Part shown: piece after piece, positions 18,504 to 32,879 of the stretch
Position numbering within the stretch: position 1 is the stretch's first letter
Layout of the letters: the number at the start of each line of letters is the position of its first letter
From: Leptospira sp. WS92.C1
Lineage (GTDB): Bacteria > Spirochaetota > Leptospiria > Leptospirales > Leptospiraceae
Length of the DNA: 64,000 nt
NCBI RefSeq assembly: GCF_040833975.1
Contig: NZ_CP162130.1
Span: 2,254,001-2,318,000, forward strand
Reading direction: 5' to 3'
Made by a program: the position numbers and the translations under genes
The notes under the pieces: generated by a model
What the model was told of the DNA's origin: nothing
What the model saw: the letters and a program-made list of their open reading frames with translations, nothing else
Database searches by the model: none

Positions 18504-19262
18504 TTAATCCGATACGGTTAAAATTTCATAGCCTTTTTCGGTGACTAATATCGTGTGTTCGAACTGCGCGGACCACTTGCCGTCTTTTGTTGTCACGGTC
18601 CAATGATCTTCTTTGGAAAAATTTACCTGCCAGGTTCCTAAGTTTACCATTGGTTCCACGGTAAAAATCATCCCCGGTTCTAATTTTGCCAGTTTTCGAT
18701 TTTGACGAAAGTGAGGAATTTGAGGATCTTCATGAAATCCGCGACCGATTCCATGCCCCATCAGATCCCGCACGATGCCGTATCCTTTCGGGGTTAAAAA
18801 ATCGTCGATTGCGTTTGCGATATCATGAACGCGATTTCCCGGACGGACCTGTTCAATACCGATGTACATGGCCCTTTCCGTATCTTTAACGAGGTTTTCC
18901 ACTTCCGGACTTGTCTTTCCACCCACAATAAATGTTCGCGAAGAATCTCCATGATATCCGTCCAGCAATGGTGTCACATCCACATTGATGATATCTCCGT
19001 CTTTTAAAACGTCAGTCGTCTTTGGAATTCCATGACAGACAACTTGGTTTATAGAAGTACAAACGGATTTTGGAAATCCCTTGTAACCGAGCGGAGCGGA
19101 CCTAGCTCCATGCTTTTTCGTAAATTCTTCGCAGAGATCGTTGAGCTGAAGTGTAGAAACACCCGGCTTTACGTACGCAGAAACATAATCCAAAAGCTTA
19201 GCGGCCAGTCTCCCAGCCGCTCTCATTTTTTCGATTTCGCTCTTATTTTTTATAAAGATCAA
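18504..19262 (-). CDS. map: Type I methionine aminopeptidase
   Basis: 252 residues, the normal size for the bacterial enzyme. The metal ligands are in place: DVTPLLDGYHGDSSRTF (two Asp), GHGIGRGFHEDP (His), FTVEPM (Glu) and SAQFEHTI (Glu), with the substrate His in VCHGIP. It removes the N-terminal Met from nascent proteins in the cytoplasm. It begins 6 bases after the histone-fold gene on the same strand, so the two are probably co-transcribed. Confidence 0.95.
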   Translation of the reverse strand: MIFIKNKSEIEKMRAAGRLAAKLLDYVSAYVKPGVSTLQLNDLCEEFTKKHGARSAPLGYKGFPKSVCTSINQVVCHGIPKTTDVLKDGDIINVDVTPLLDGYHGDSSRTFIVGGKTSPEVENLVKDTERAMYIGIEQVRPGNRVHDIANAIDDFLTPKGYGIVRDLMGHGIGRGFHEDPQIPHFRQNRKLAKLEPGMIFTVEPMVNLGTWQVNFSKEDHWTVTTKDGKWSAQFEHTILVTEKGYEILTVSD

Positions 19263-19268
19263 ATCGAA

Positions 19269-23186
<3,918 letters not shown>

Positions 23187-23244
23187 CCCAAAGAGACAAC
23201 ATTCTGGAAAACATTATGTCTCATCAAATTACGATTGACTATTG

Positions 23245-24036
<792 letters not shown>

Positions 24037-24041
<5 letters not shown>

Positions 24042-24054
24042 TATATATATCAAG
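24037..24054. repeat. Perfect 18-base palindrome CTTGATATATATATCAAG
   Basis: It overlaps the methyltransferase stop codon and ends 68 bases before the STAS gene. The ends TTGAT and ATCAA match FNR/CRP-type half sites, but they are separated by 6 bases rather than the usual 4. It has no T-run, so it is a weak terminator candidate. It could be an operator for the STAS gene or simply AT-rich symmetry. Confidence 0.45.
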
Positions 24055-24122
24055 CTGATGATCGTAAATTCAAACGTCTATAGCTGTATAAAAAAAGAAA
24101 CGGGAATCTGAGGAAAAATCAC

Positions 24123-24419
24123 ATGTCAAAATTCAATATAGAAGGCAAATCCGGAAAGGTACTGATCGATACTTCGGTAATCGACGGTTATGATAAAATT
24201 TTTGATCAGGTATCGCAAAAAGCCTCGACGGGGGCGTTGAGCGAAGTGGAGTTCCATGTGGAATCGGTCAAAAAAATCACTTCCAGCGGAATCGCAAAAC
24301 TACTCACCTTGAAAAACATGATGGATAATTACGGAGTCAAGATGAGGATCAAAAATCTAAATGCGAATCTACTGGAAGTTTTAAAGAAATTTAAAGTGGA
24401 TGGAAAGTTAAATCTCTAA
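24123..24419 (+). CDS. STAS-domain protein, anti-sigma-factor-antagonist type
   Basis: 98 residues, one STAS domain. It has the strand VEFHVESVKKITSSGIAKLLTLKNMM, with Ser residues (ITSSGIAKL) at the place where SpoIIAA/RsbV-type proteins are phosphorylated, then the MRIKNLNANLLEVLKKFKVD tail. Such proteins bind an RsbW-type kinase and so free a sigma factor or another target. A candidate RsbW-type kinase is encoded at 50190-50618, too far away to call a pair. The likely ribosome site is the purine run GAGGAAAAA before the ATG. Confidence 0.85.
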   Translation: MSKFNIEGKSGKVLIDTSVIDGYDKIFDQVSQKASTGALSEVEFHVESVKKITSSGIAKLLTLKNMMDNYGVKMRIKNLNANLLEVLKKFKVDGKLNL

Positions 24420-24476
24420 TCTTTGAAAAACGATTGCCGACTTCTCTTGGATCCAAGATCTCTGTGATTATCTGCA

Positions 24477-25400
24477 ATGGGAACGATATCCGTCAGCCAC
24501 CTTTCTCGATCTTATTCCGAAAAAGTCGCGGTTTCCGATCTCAATTTTCAAATTCCAAAAGGTAGAATCACAGGATTGTTAGGTCCGAACGGAGCGGGAA
24601 AAACGACGACTCTTCGTCTTCTAACCGGTTCTTTAAATCCCAGCTCAGGATCGATTCGATTTGGAACTCAGGAATTTTCCGAAAACAAAATTCAGATTCA
24701 AAAAAAAATCGGATATCTGCCCGAATCCTCACCGGTGTATTCCGATCTGATTGTTACCGAATTCCTGTCTTTTTTAGCTAGATCCAAAGGAATTTCCGAT
24801 ACCGATCTCCCGGAAAAAATCGCATCCGTTTCTAAACTTTTAGATTTAGACGACGTACAAAAACATCCGATCTCGTTTCTTTCCAAGGGTTATAAACAAA
24901 GGGTTTGTTTGGCGGGAGCTCTCATTCACGATCCTGAATATATCATTTTGGACGAACCAAGCTCCGGTCTAGATCCGCTCCAAATCGGGGATTTAAAACA
25001 ATTGATTCGTGCATTAGGAAAAAATAAAACGATTCTTCTTTCATCCCATATCCTTCAAGAAGTGGAGGAAATCTGCGATCATATCCTGGTCTTATCCGAG
25101 GGAAAACTCATCGCGGATGCGAACGTTCACACGATTTCCAAATCCGGAGGATGCCTTGTGTTTGCCGAAACCGAATTGCAAACGTTTCAAAATTTATTCT
25201 CTGAAAAAAAATACGAAATCGCACTCACCGGAAAAAGAGAAGGAAGTTTTTTCGAATTTAGAATCGGATCCGCAAACATAGAACCGGAAACTATTTTTAC
25301 AATTCTAAAAAACGCGAATTTTAAAATCCGATCTCTCGTCCCTGAAAAGAATTCCTTAGAATCCGTCTTTGAAAAACTAACGCAAGTTTCTGAAAAATGA
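24477..25400 (+). CDS. gldA: ABC transporter ATP-binding protein, GldA-like
   Basis: 307 residues. It has Walker A (GLLGPNGAGKTTT, about 34-46), Q-loop (KIGYLPESSPVY), signature FLSKGYKQRVCLAGAL (a degenerate LSGGQ), Walker B (YIILDEPSSGLDP) and the H-loop (LSSHILQEVEE). The C-terminal 80 residues form the regulatory tail seen in DrrA/GldA proteins. With the permease, GldG-like and DUF4340 genes that follow in overlapping order, it belongs to a GldAFG-type system. That set is known from gliding Bacteroidota, but related exporters occur in non-gliding bacteria. Confidence 0.85.
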   Translation: MGTISVSHLSRSYSEKVAVSDLNFQIPKGRITGLLGPNGAGKTTTLRLLTGSLNPSSGSIRFGTQEFSENKIQIQKKIGYLPESSPVYSDLIVTEFLSFLARSKGISDTDLPEKIASVSKLLDLDDVQKHPISFLSKGYKQRVCLAGALIHDPEYIILDEPSSGLDPLQIGDLKQLIRALGKNKTILLSSHILQEVEEICDHILVLSEGKLIADANVHTISKSGGCLVFAETELQTFQNLFSEKKYEIALTGKREGSFFEFRIGSANIEPETIFTILKNANFKIRSLVPEKNSLESVFEKLTQVSEK

Positions 25401-26152
25401 ATTTTTCGAGCACAATCCGAGAATCCTTTCAAAATACAAAAACAATCTTTCTCAAAGAAGTTTCCGTATATTTCAACACTCCCATCGGAACGGTCTTTGC
25501 ATCCTTCTTTTTGTTTCTGACTTCCTTTTTATTCTTCTTTGGATTAGGAGAAGGTTCCTTTTGGGATTTCAAAACCGCGAGTATGGAATCCTATTTTCTT
25601 TGGGTTCCAATTCTTTATGTTATCTTTTTACCGGCGATTTCGATGCGACTCTGGGCCGAGGAAGAACGTTCTGGAACATTAGAAATTCTTTTTACGCTTT
25701 CGATCCGAGACTTCGAACTTGTTCTCGGAAAATTCTTAGCAGCTTGGGGCTTTTTAGGATTTGTTCTCTCCTTTACATTTTTAATCCCCGCCACCATACT
25801 TTACTTAGGCGACCTCGATTTCGGAATGACGTTTGCGGGATATACGGGAATTTTACTTTTAGGAGGAGCCAATCTTGCGCTGGGAAGTTTTGTTTCCTCC
25901 TGGACGAGGGATCAGATCAGTTCTTACCTGTTCGGTTTGATTTTATGTTTGTTCTTTTTTCTTATGGGTTACAGCCCCTTTCTTCAATTTTTAGGACCGG
26001 ATCTGGCAAATATCGTTTCGTTTTTTTCTCTTTCCAAACACTTTGAAGCGTTTCGTCTTGGGATTTTAGATTCGAAAGAAATTTTTTATTATCTCAGCTT
26101 TGATTTTTTGATTCTTTACGCGAACGTTCTCATTCTGAGGTCCAAACGATGA
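25397..26152 (+). CDS. gldF: ABC transporter permease, GldF-like
   Basis: 251 residues, six predicted membrane segments of the ABC-2 type, beginning with ETIFLKEVSVYFNTPIGTVFA and including the LPAISMRLWAEEERSGTLEILFTLSI stretch typical of ABC-2 permeases next to GldG proteins. It starts inside the end of the ATPase gene (4-base overlap) and overlaps the next gene by 4 bases, so the complex is translated as a unit. The transported substrate is unknown. Confidence 0.85.
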   Translation: MNFSSTIRESFQNTKTIFLKEVSVYFNTPIGTVFASFFLFLTSFLFFFGLGEGSFWDFKTASMESYFLWVPILYVIFLPAISMRLWAEEERSGTLEILFTLSIRDFELVLGKFLAAWGFLGFVLSFTFLIPATILYLGDLDFGMTFAGYTGILLLGGANLALGSFVSSWTRDQISSYLFGLILCLFFFLMGYSPFLQFLGPDLANIVSFFSLSKHFEAFRLGILDSKEIFYYLSFDFLILYANVLILRSKR

Positions 26153-27840
26153 TCTCCGAATTTCGCGGATTCTTTTTACGTTTGAATGGAAATCCGTGGT
26201 TTTTGATCTCTCAGGTATTTTTAACTTTTGTATTTACAAACGGAATTTTTGGACATTTTGCGTGCAGAAAAGATCTCTCTGCTTCAGGACGTTTTGAAAT
26301 TTCGGAAAGTACAAAAAGAATATTCAAAAATTTGAATTCTCCTTTGTTTATAGACGCGTATTATTCCTCCAAGGTTCCGGGGGAATACAAGGTCCGTCTG
26401 GATCTTGCAAAAGAATTGTTAAACGAAATGACTTTTTTGGGCGGCTCAAAAATCACGATTCGGTTTCACGATCCGGATACTTCCGAAGAAGATCGCAAAA
26501 AAGCGATCGAGGCCGGGATCGAACCTCAGATTTTGGAAAAGACCGAAAGAGGGTCCGCTCAGGTCAAACAGGTGTTTATGGGAATTACACTTTCGATCGG
26601 TGTTAAAAAAGAAACTCTTCCTGTCGTTTTTTACGCGGAACAGATCGAATATCTGGTCCTCAGCACTCTTCGAAAGATGATCCGTAGACCGGGCGAAGCC
26701 GGAATCGGACTGATCCAAGTAAAAGGAAGTTTTTCCGCCGCTCCACCAGGACCACAAAGCGGAAAAGACACGATCGGAATTTTCGCAAATCAGGTTTTGA
26801 AAAAAGAATACGGATTTGTACCAGAAATTCATCTCGATACAGAATCCATTCCCAGAGAACTGCATACCCTACTCTGGATCGGCTCCGGAAGTCTGAGTGA
26901 AAAAGCGACTTACGAGCTGGATCAATTTTTAATGAGAGGTGGAAATTTGATTCTTCTCGCCAAGTCGATGGACTTTCGATTGGAATCTCCCTCAAGAGAA
27001 GAGGCAGCAGGAATCGAGGGTTTGAAAGCGGGAATCGCCAAACCTTCGGCTCAGATCGACGACTGGAATCACATTTTTGAATTCTACGGATTTGAGATTA
27101 ACACCGATCTTGTCTTGGATCTAAATCATTCTCTATCGATCGGTCCTTTGATGGAGGTGGAACCGGGGGTGATCGGAAGATTTCCGTATCCGGCTTGGAT
27201 TCTCGCGGGCAAACAAGACGAAATGTTGAACGAAGAGAATCCTTATACCGGTCCGGCGAAAAGTTTGCTTTTACCTTGGGTATCGAGCATAACGTTAAAT
27301 TCAAACAGACAACCGAACGTAAAGATGAGACCGATCCTTCAATCCTCTTTGGAAGCGGAAGTTCGTAGGGATATCGTGGCCCTTGGTGAAAAGCAAATCT
27401 TTGCGACCCCTATCGCCGGAGGCAATCAAAGATTGACCTTAGGCGCACTCCTGGAAGGAAGGTTTCAATCCAGGTTTCCCAAAAAACCGATCGATTCCGA
27501 TTCTTCGATTTTTCATCTTTCCGAAACTCCTAAAGACAAAACCTCTCGGATCTTGGTTTTTGGCTCTCCGTATCTCGTTTCCGATCTATTAGCGTATCCT
27601 CAATATATGGATATCTATCAAGAATCGAATATTCCGTTTTTATTAAATATTTTAGACACTGTGTCCGGCGATACAGATCTGATTCAGGTTCGAAGTAAAA
27701 AATCCGCAATTCTTGGATTGAAACCCTACGGAAATATCGAACGAATCTTTTTGAGTTTTCTAAATTTATTCGGAATCCCCTTATTCTTTAGTTTGTATAT
27801 CTTTTTAAAAATCCGCGCGAGAAACTCCTTAGTAAAATGA
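26149..27840 (+). CDS. gldG: GldG-family ABC auxiliary protein
   Basis: 563 residues: an N-terminal membrane segment (about 15-37), a large extracytoplasmic domain of the ABC-transport-auxiliary type (NSPLFIDAYYSSKVPGEY near 65-82; LRKMIRRPGEAGIGLIQVKG near 170-190; LDQFLMRGGNLILLAKSM near 260-277) and a C-terminal membrane segment (about 530-553). GldG-type proteins dock on the ABC-2 permease. The four-base overlaps on both sides place it firmly in the system. Confidence 0.83.
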   Translation: MISEFRGFFLRLNGNPWFLISQVFLTFVFTNGIFGHFACRKDLSASGRFEISESTKRIFKNLNSPLFIDAYYSSKVPGEYKVRLDLAKELLNEMTFLGGSKITIRFHDPDTSEEDRKKAIEAGIEPQILEKTERGSAQVKQVFMGITLSIGVKKETLPVVFYAEQIEYLVLSTLRKMIRRPGEAGIGLIQVKGSFSAAPPGPQSGKDTIGIFANQVLKKEYGFVPEIHLDTESIPRELHTLLWIGSGSLSEKATYELDQFLMRGGNLILLAKSMDFRLESPSREEAAGIEGLKAGIAKPSAQIDDWNHIFEFYGFEINTDLVLDLNHSLSIGPLMEVEPGVIGRFPYPAWILAGKQDEMLNEENPYTGPAKSLLLPWVSSITLNSNRQPNVKMRPILQSSLEAEVRRDIVALGEKQIFATPIAGGNQRLTLGALLEGRFQSRFPKKPIDSDSSIFHLSETPKDKTSRILVFGSPYLVSDLLAYPQYMDIYQESNIPFLLNILDTVSGDTDLIQVRSKKSAILGLKPYGNIERIFLSFLNLFGIPLFFSLYIFLKIRARNSLVK

Positions 27841-28874
27841 GATCTCTGATCATGAAAGACTGGAAATCGATTTTACAGACTACTTTACTTTTTTTTCAAA
27901 AGGAAACCGCCTTTGCATTCGTTTTATGGAATGTATTTTTGGGAATCATTTATTTTCTTATTTCCGATCCGATAGGAATTTTCAAAAAAAATTATCGTTC
28001 CGCGGACCCATTCTTTCCATACAAGCTTTCGGAAATTGAAAAAATTCAGATCGGTCGCAACGGCCACAAAACCGTTCTTGAAAAAAAGAACGGAGTTTGG
28101 ATGTTACAAGTTAGGGAAATTTTTGGAAGACCGGATCCGGAAAAAATATCGCAATTTTTAAACGCAATCGTAAATATCCGAAAATTCTCCAAAATAGAAA
28201 TCAATTCCAAACTGGAAGAAGAATACGGACTGGGCTTTGATAAACTCGAACTGGAGATTCAAACCGATGACGGAGAGAACTCCAAACTTGACATCGGAAT
28301 TTCGGGAAAATACGGAAATGGAACCGTGGTGCGCGATCCCCATACAAGCGAAATCTGGCTGATAGAGGAAGATCTAAACCTTTTAAACGGAAGAGGAGAC
28401 GAAACTTTTTTTATCGCAAAAACCCTTTTTCCAGAAATGACATCCATACAAGAAATTCATACTATTCTAATAGAATCATTCGAAAACCGGAACTCAAAAT
28501 GGGAATTGCAGCAGATTCAACCCGAACACTGGGTCGATTCCGCTGGCCGACCGAATTCTTGTTTTGGAGAGGAATGTAATTCTTGGATCTCCAAGATTCT
28601 ATCTCATAAGGCGGAGCGGATTCTTCTCAAACCCTTTATGGAAAAAATCCTGCCGCTTTCCTCTCGAGAAGGTTTGAAGATTACGATTCGTTTTTCCAAG
28701 CACGAAAACTCTATTCTTCGTGTCGAATGGATCGGAAACACGATTCAAAAAGAACCTATCTTTCGATCAGATGCGGATTCGATTTTATATGTTATGGAAT
28801 CGAAATTTTTAGATCGCTTTCGGGAAAGAATGCCGTTAAAAGAATTCTTTAAAGAATCTCAGGATTCTTTTTGA
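27837..28874 (+). CDS. DUF4340-type protein, last gene of the Gld-like ABC operon
   Basis: 345 residues. One membrane segment (about 21-40) is followed by an extracytoplasmic domain that begins YKLSEIEKIQIGRNGHKTVLEKKNGVW and continues DPEKISQFLNAIVNIRKF, a pattern typical of DUF4340 proteins encoded after gldG-like genes. The biochemical role is not established. It overlaps the gldG-like stop by 4 bases (ATGA). The next gene starts 148 bases later, so this probably ends the operon. Confidence 0.78.
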   Translation: MRSLIMKDWKSILQTTLLFFQKETAFAFVLWNVFLGIIYFLISDPIGIFKKNYRSADPFFPYKLSEIEKIQIGRNGHKTVLEKKNGVWMLQVREIFGRPDPEKISQFLNAIVNIRKFSKIEINSKLEEEYGLGFDKLELEIQTDDGENSKLDIGISGKYGNGTVVRDPHTSEIWLIEEDLNLLNGRGDETFFIAKTLFPEMTSIQEIHTILIESFENRNSKWELQQIQPEHWVDSAGRPNSCFGEECNSWISKILSHKAERILLKPFMEKILPLSSREGLKITIRFSKHENSILRVEWIGNTIQKEPIFRSDADSILYVMESKFLDRFRERMPLKEFFKESQDSF

Positions 28875-29022
28875 TTTGATTGCATCCATTCGATCTTTAA
28901 AACGCGGTCTATTTTATTCATCAGGAATCTCAGATTCAATCCGAAAGGAACTCGGATTCTCTATTGACAGGGCAGAGGCTTCCAATTTCATTTCAAAAGA
29001 AATCTAAAACTAGGACGAAAGC

Positions 29023-29775
29023 ATGGCTTTGATTGAAGAATTTGAATCTCAGGGGAATTTTCTATTTCGTTGGAGATCCTATATTCCAGGAATCATTTTG
29101 ATTCTCTGCATCGGGCTTTTGCCTTTTTATCAGTTTCCTGGAAATTCTTACACATATCATCTATACTATCAGGGAATCTGTTTAACGGTTAGTTTTTTAG
29201 GTCTTTTGGTCCGGAGTTTTGTGATCGGCTACGCCCCCGCGAGAACCTCGGGAAGAAATACCAAAGAACAGGTCGCGGACTTAGTCAATCAGGAAGGAAT
29301 TTATTCTCTCATTCGTCATCCTTTGTATCTCGGAAATTTTCTGATGTATTTGGGTGCGGTTCTTTTTCTAAAGAATTTTCTGATCGCCTCCATTTTCATT
29401 CTTTTTTTCTGGGTATATTATGAAAGAATCATGTTCGCGGAAGAACAATTCTTGCGTAAAAAATTCGGAGAAGCGTATTTGTCCTGGGCGAACGGGGTAC
29501 CTGCGTTTCTTCCAAAATTCAGCGGTTATAAAAAACCCGCTCTTTCTTTTTCTATCGCCAACGTGCTCAAAAGAGAATACCCGAGTCTTTTCGGAATTTT
29601 AGTCATCTTCAGCGTATTCGATCTGGTTGCGGTTTATTTTAACGAACCGGTGAGCAATCTTCTCGAAGCAATTCGTCTTCCTCAGATCGTTCTCTTTGGG
29701 GGCGGACTTGTGTTTTACATTCTTGTCAGAATCATCGTTAAAACTACAAAACTTTTACATGTAGAGGGCCGTTAG
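29023..29775 (+). CDS. ICMT/PEMT-type membrane methyltransferase
   Basis: 250 residues with about six hydrophobic segments. The centre carries the family core: GIYSLIRHPLYLGNFLMYLG (about 91-110), then FFWVYYERIMFAEEQFLRKKFGEAYLSW (about 128-155), matching the RHPxY...EE...Y pattern of isoprenylcysteine or phospholipid methyltransferases. A second membrane pair at the C-terminus is extra. The substrate, probably a lipid or lipidated molecule, is unknown. It begins 148 bases after the ABC operon. Confidence 0.8.
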   Translation: MALIEEFESQGNFLFRWRSYIPGIILILCIGLLPFYQFPGNSYTYHLYYQGICLTVSFLGLLVRSFVIGYAPARTSGRNTKEQVADLVNQEGIYSLIRHPLYLGNFLMYLGAVLFLKNFLIASIFILFFWVYYERIMFAEEQFLRKKFGEAYLSWANGVPAFLPKFSGYKKPALSFSIANVLKREYPSLFGILVIFSVFDLVAVYFNEPVSNLLEAIRLPQIVLFGGGLVFYILVRIIVKTTKLLHVEGR

Positions 29776-29826
29776 CGATCCGTAGAGAGCTAACGGTTGA
29801 GTTCTGAGCGATCCAGGAGAACTCAA
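29769..29826. repeat. Two adjacent inverted repeats after the ICMT-type gene
   Basis: CCGTTAGC (29769-29776) pairs with GCTAACGG (29789-29796), and TTGAGTTCT (29797-29805) pairs with AGAACTCAA (29818-29826). The second hairpin starts directly after the first, which overlaps the stop codon at 29773-29775. They could end transcription of the methyltransferase gene, although no T-run follows either one. Confidence 0.6.
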
Positions 29827-30020
29827 TGAACGCTTCTCTGAAACTCAGGTGAGCTACTCCCTACGGGTCGCTCAGGATCGGCGTTTAAGAGCGAAGCGAT
29901 TGAGTTTTCCATGAGAAATTTGTGAGAACTCATACAAAAAAATCTCTTGGATTCGAAACTTACAATGCGTTTTTTCTTTGTGAGAGTTCCCACAAACGAT
30001 ATTGAAAATAGCTCGTCGTC

Positions 30021-30090
30021 GGACTTCAAGTCCCGCACGAAAGAAACTGCTGGTCTCCCGTGATTTTACTCTAAACCGGACTTCAAGTCC
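30021..30090. repeat. Two copies of the GGACTTCAAGTCC palindrome
   Basis: Copies lie at 30021-30033 and 30078-30090, each a 6-bp arm around one base. They sit in a 370-base gap between converging genes (29776-30145) that holds no supported gene. The same palindrome occurs at 32823-32841 and 53348-53366, also between converging genes. A further short dyad, GTAGGAACTCCTAC, is near 30121-30134. I take the gap to be a patch of dispersed intergenic repeats. Confidence 0.7.
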
Positions 30091-30145
30091 GACAGCAATG
30101 ATTTTTTCGGGAGGATCTTTGTAGGAACTCCTACACGATTGCGAT

Positions 30146-30919
30146 CTAAGACAAAATTGTCTGAGAAGAGCTTTCCAGATAGGATTTGAGCTGATTTGTT
30201 TCCTTTGTAAAAAAGACCGGAATCGGATAATTCGTCTTTATCGGAATCAAAACGACTCCCTCGTCAAAGAAAAGAATTTTTTCGATTTCGGAAAATAGAT
30301 ATTTATAACAGCTATTGGAAGCTTCAAAAGAAAGAGCCTCTCTACTCTCATTCAATTTTCCCGGACCGATTCGTCTGAGGCCTTTCATTGTATCTGGGGT
30401 GAGAAGTTCCTTTTGTTTGGAAAGTTTTTCAAACGGAAGATCTTTGTTTTGATCTAAATACAAAACTCCGTCGATTTCGAAACGAATCTCTCTGACTTCT
30501 TCTGGTTTTCTCGACACTATAAGGGATTCCTGTGCGGATTCTTCTAAGATCTGTAGCCTTGAAGAATCGATTGTAGATTCAATCGATTCTCCTTTTTCAA
30601 AATTCGATTCTCCTTCAAAGCGTTGTTCCTCAGTCGGTTCCGAGAAAAAACTCTGTTTGGGAATCTTTCTGCCTTCCACGAACAAATTTTCCAATCGTTT
30701 CTGTTTTTCCAGATTCTCCGGACTGGGCGTCCTTTTGGAAGAAGGGAGTATGTCCGCTCCTCGTTTTGAATTTGGCCTGGAAATGAGATGTTCGTTTTCG
30801 GAATTGGCAGATCTGGATCCGGACGAAACTCGATTTCCCCCCAAACCGTTTGGATTGAGAGAGACATAGATAAAACAAAGCAGGCCCACAAGAATCAGTG
30901 CAATTGCGATAAAGAGCAT
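30146..30919 (-). CDS. Membrane-anchored hypothetical protein
   Basis: 257 residues. An N-terminal membrane segment (about 3-22, FIAIALILVGLLCFIYVSL) is followed by a long low-complexity hydrophilic linker (about 28-110) and a more ordered C-terminal half (EIRFEIDGVLYLDQNKDLPF; YLFSEIEKILFFDEGVVLI). No family is recognised. It is divergent from the gene at 31025, with a 105-base shared promoter region, and its 3' end faces the repeat-rich gap. Confidence 0.65.
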   Translation of the reverse strand: MLFIAIALILVGLLCFIYVSLNPNGLGGNRVSSGSRSANSENEHLISRPNSKRGADILPSSKRTPSPENLEKQKRLENLFVEGRKIPKQSFFSEPTEEQRFEGESNFEKGESIESTIDSSRLQILEESAQESLIVSRKPEEVREIRFEIDGVLYLDQNKDLPFEKLSKQKELLTPDTMKGLRRIGPGKLNESREALSFEASNSCYKYLFSEIEKILFFDEGVVLIPIKTNYPIPVFFTKETNQLKSYLESSSQTILS

Positions 30920-31015
30920 CAGTTTATGTATCTGTCGATTGGGTGGGTTTCTGAAGCGTTTTTCTCACTTTTCTCCTTTACAGAAATATTCCCTCGCAAA
31001 CTCTTTCAGTTTACA

Positions 31016-32259
<1,244 letters not shown>

Positions 32260-32260
<1 letters not shown>

Positions 32261-32724
32261 TGCAAATCCGGGCTGAACTGGTAAATCCCTTTCTCGAAGC
32301 GGCAACGATCGTTTTTAGGGACGTCCTAAAAACGGACCTGATCCGTGGAAAAATTGGAATCAAGGATAGCCCTGAAACCAACCTTGAACTTTCCATCGTG
32401 ATCGGTGTCATCGGGACCTTTAACGGAGAGGTGGTGTATGGACTCAATTATGATACTGCCTACAAGATTGCGGGGGTTCTGATGCCCGGAATGAGCGAAC
32501 AGGATATCAAAAACGAGTATAAGGATATCCTGGGAGAAATCGCAAATATGACGACGGGAAATGCGATGAACATTTTTGCAACATCCGGTCAATCCATCGA
32601 AATCACAGCACCGAATATCATCGATTCTAAAAATGAAACTTTGAAAATTCCTAAAAAACCCGCGCTTGGAATCGGGCTCTTTTCTAGGTTCGGAAAATTG
32701 GACGTAAACGTCTCTCTCTCCTAA
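32260..32724 (+). CDS. cheX: CheX-family chemotaxis phosphatase
   Basis: 154 residues, one CheX/CheC-type domain. The catalytic helix pattern E-x2-N is seen in ILGEIANMTTGNAMNI (about 91-106). The N-terminal part (LVNPFLEAATIVFRDVL) and the GVIGTFNGEVVYGLNYDTA strand also match. CheX dephosphorylates CheY-P; in spirochaetes this sets flagellar switching. It is coupled to the upstream chaperone-like gene through a TAATG overlap, which does not look functional. No other chemotaxis gene is adjacent. Confidence 0.85.
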
Positions 32725-32822
32725 ATTTTCTTTTTGATACAATCGATTTCCGTCGAGTCTTTCTTACCGGAAGGCCCCGATCCGATTGTTACGACAAACC
32801 TTTTTTCTAAAAACGACTTGCA

Positions 32823-32841
32823 GCCGGACTTTAAGTCCGGC
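32823..32841. repeat. Palindrome GCCGGACTTTAAGTCCGGC
   Basis: A 9-bp arm, one-base centre, perfect dyad in the 155-base gap between converging cheX and the TPR gene. Its core, GGACTT-n-AAGTCC, is shared with copies at 30021, 30078 and 53351. It could act as a two-way transcription stop or be a REP-like dispersed element. Confidence 0.7.
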
Positions 32842-32879
32842 CTTAAGTATTCTACGGAAGAACTATCTCATTTTAGAAT

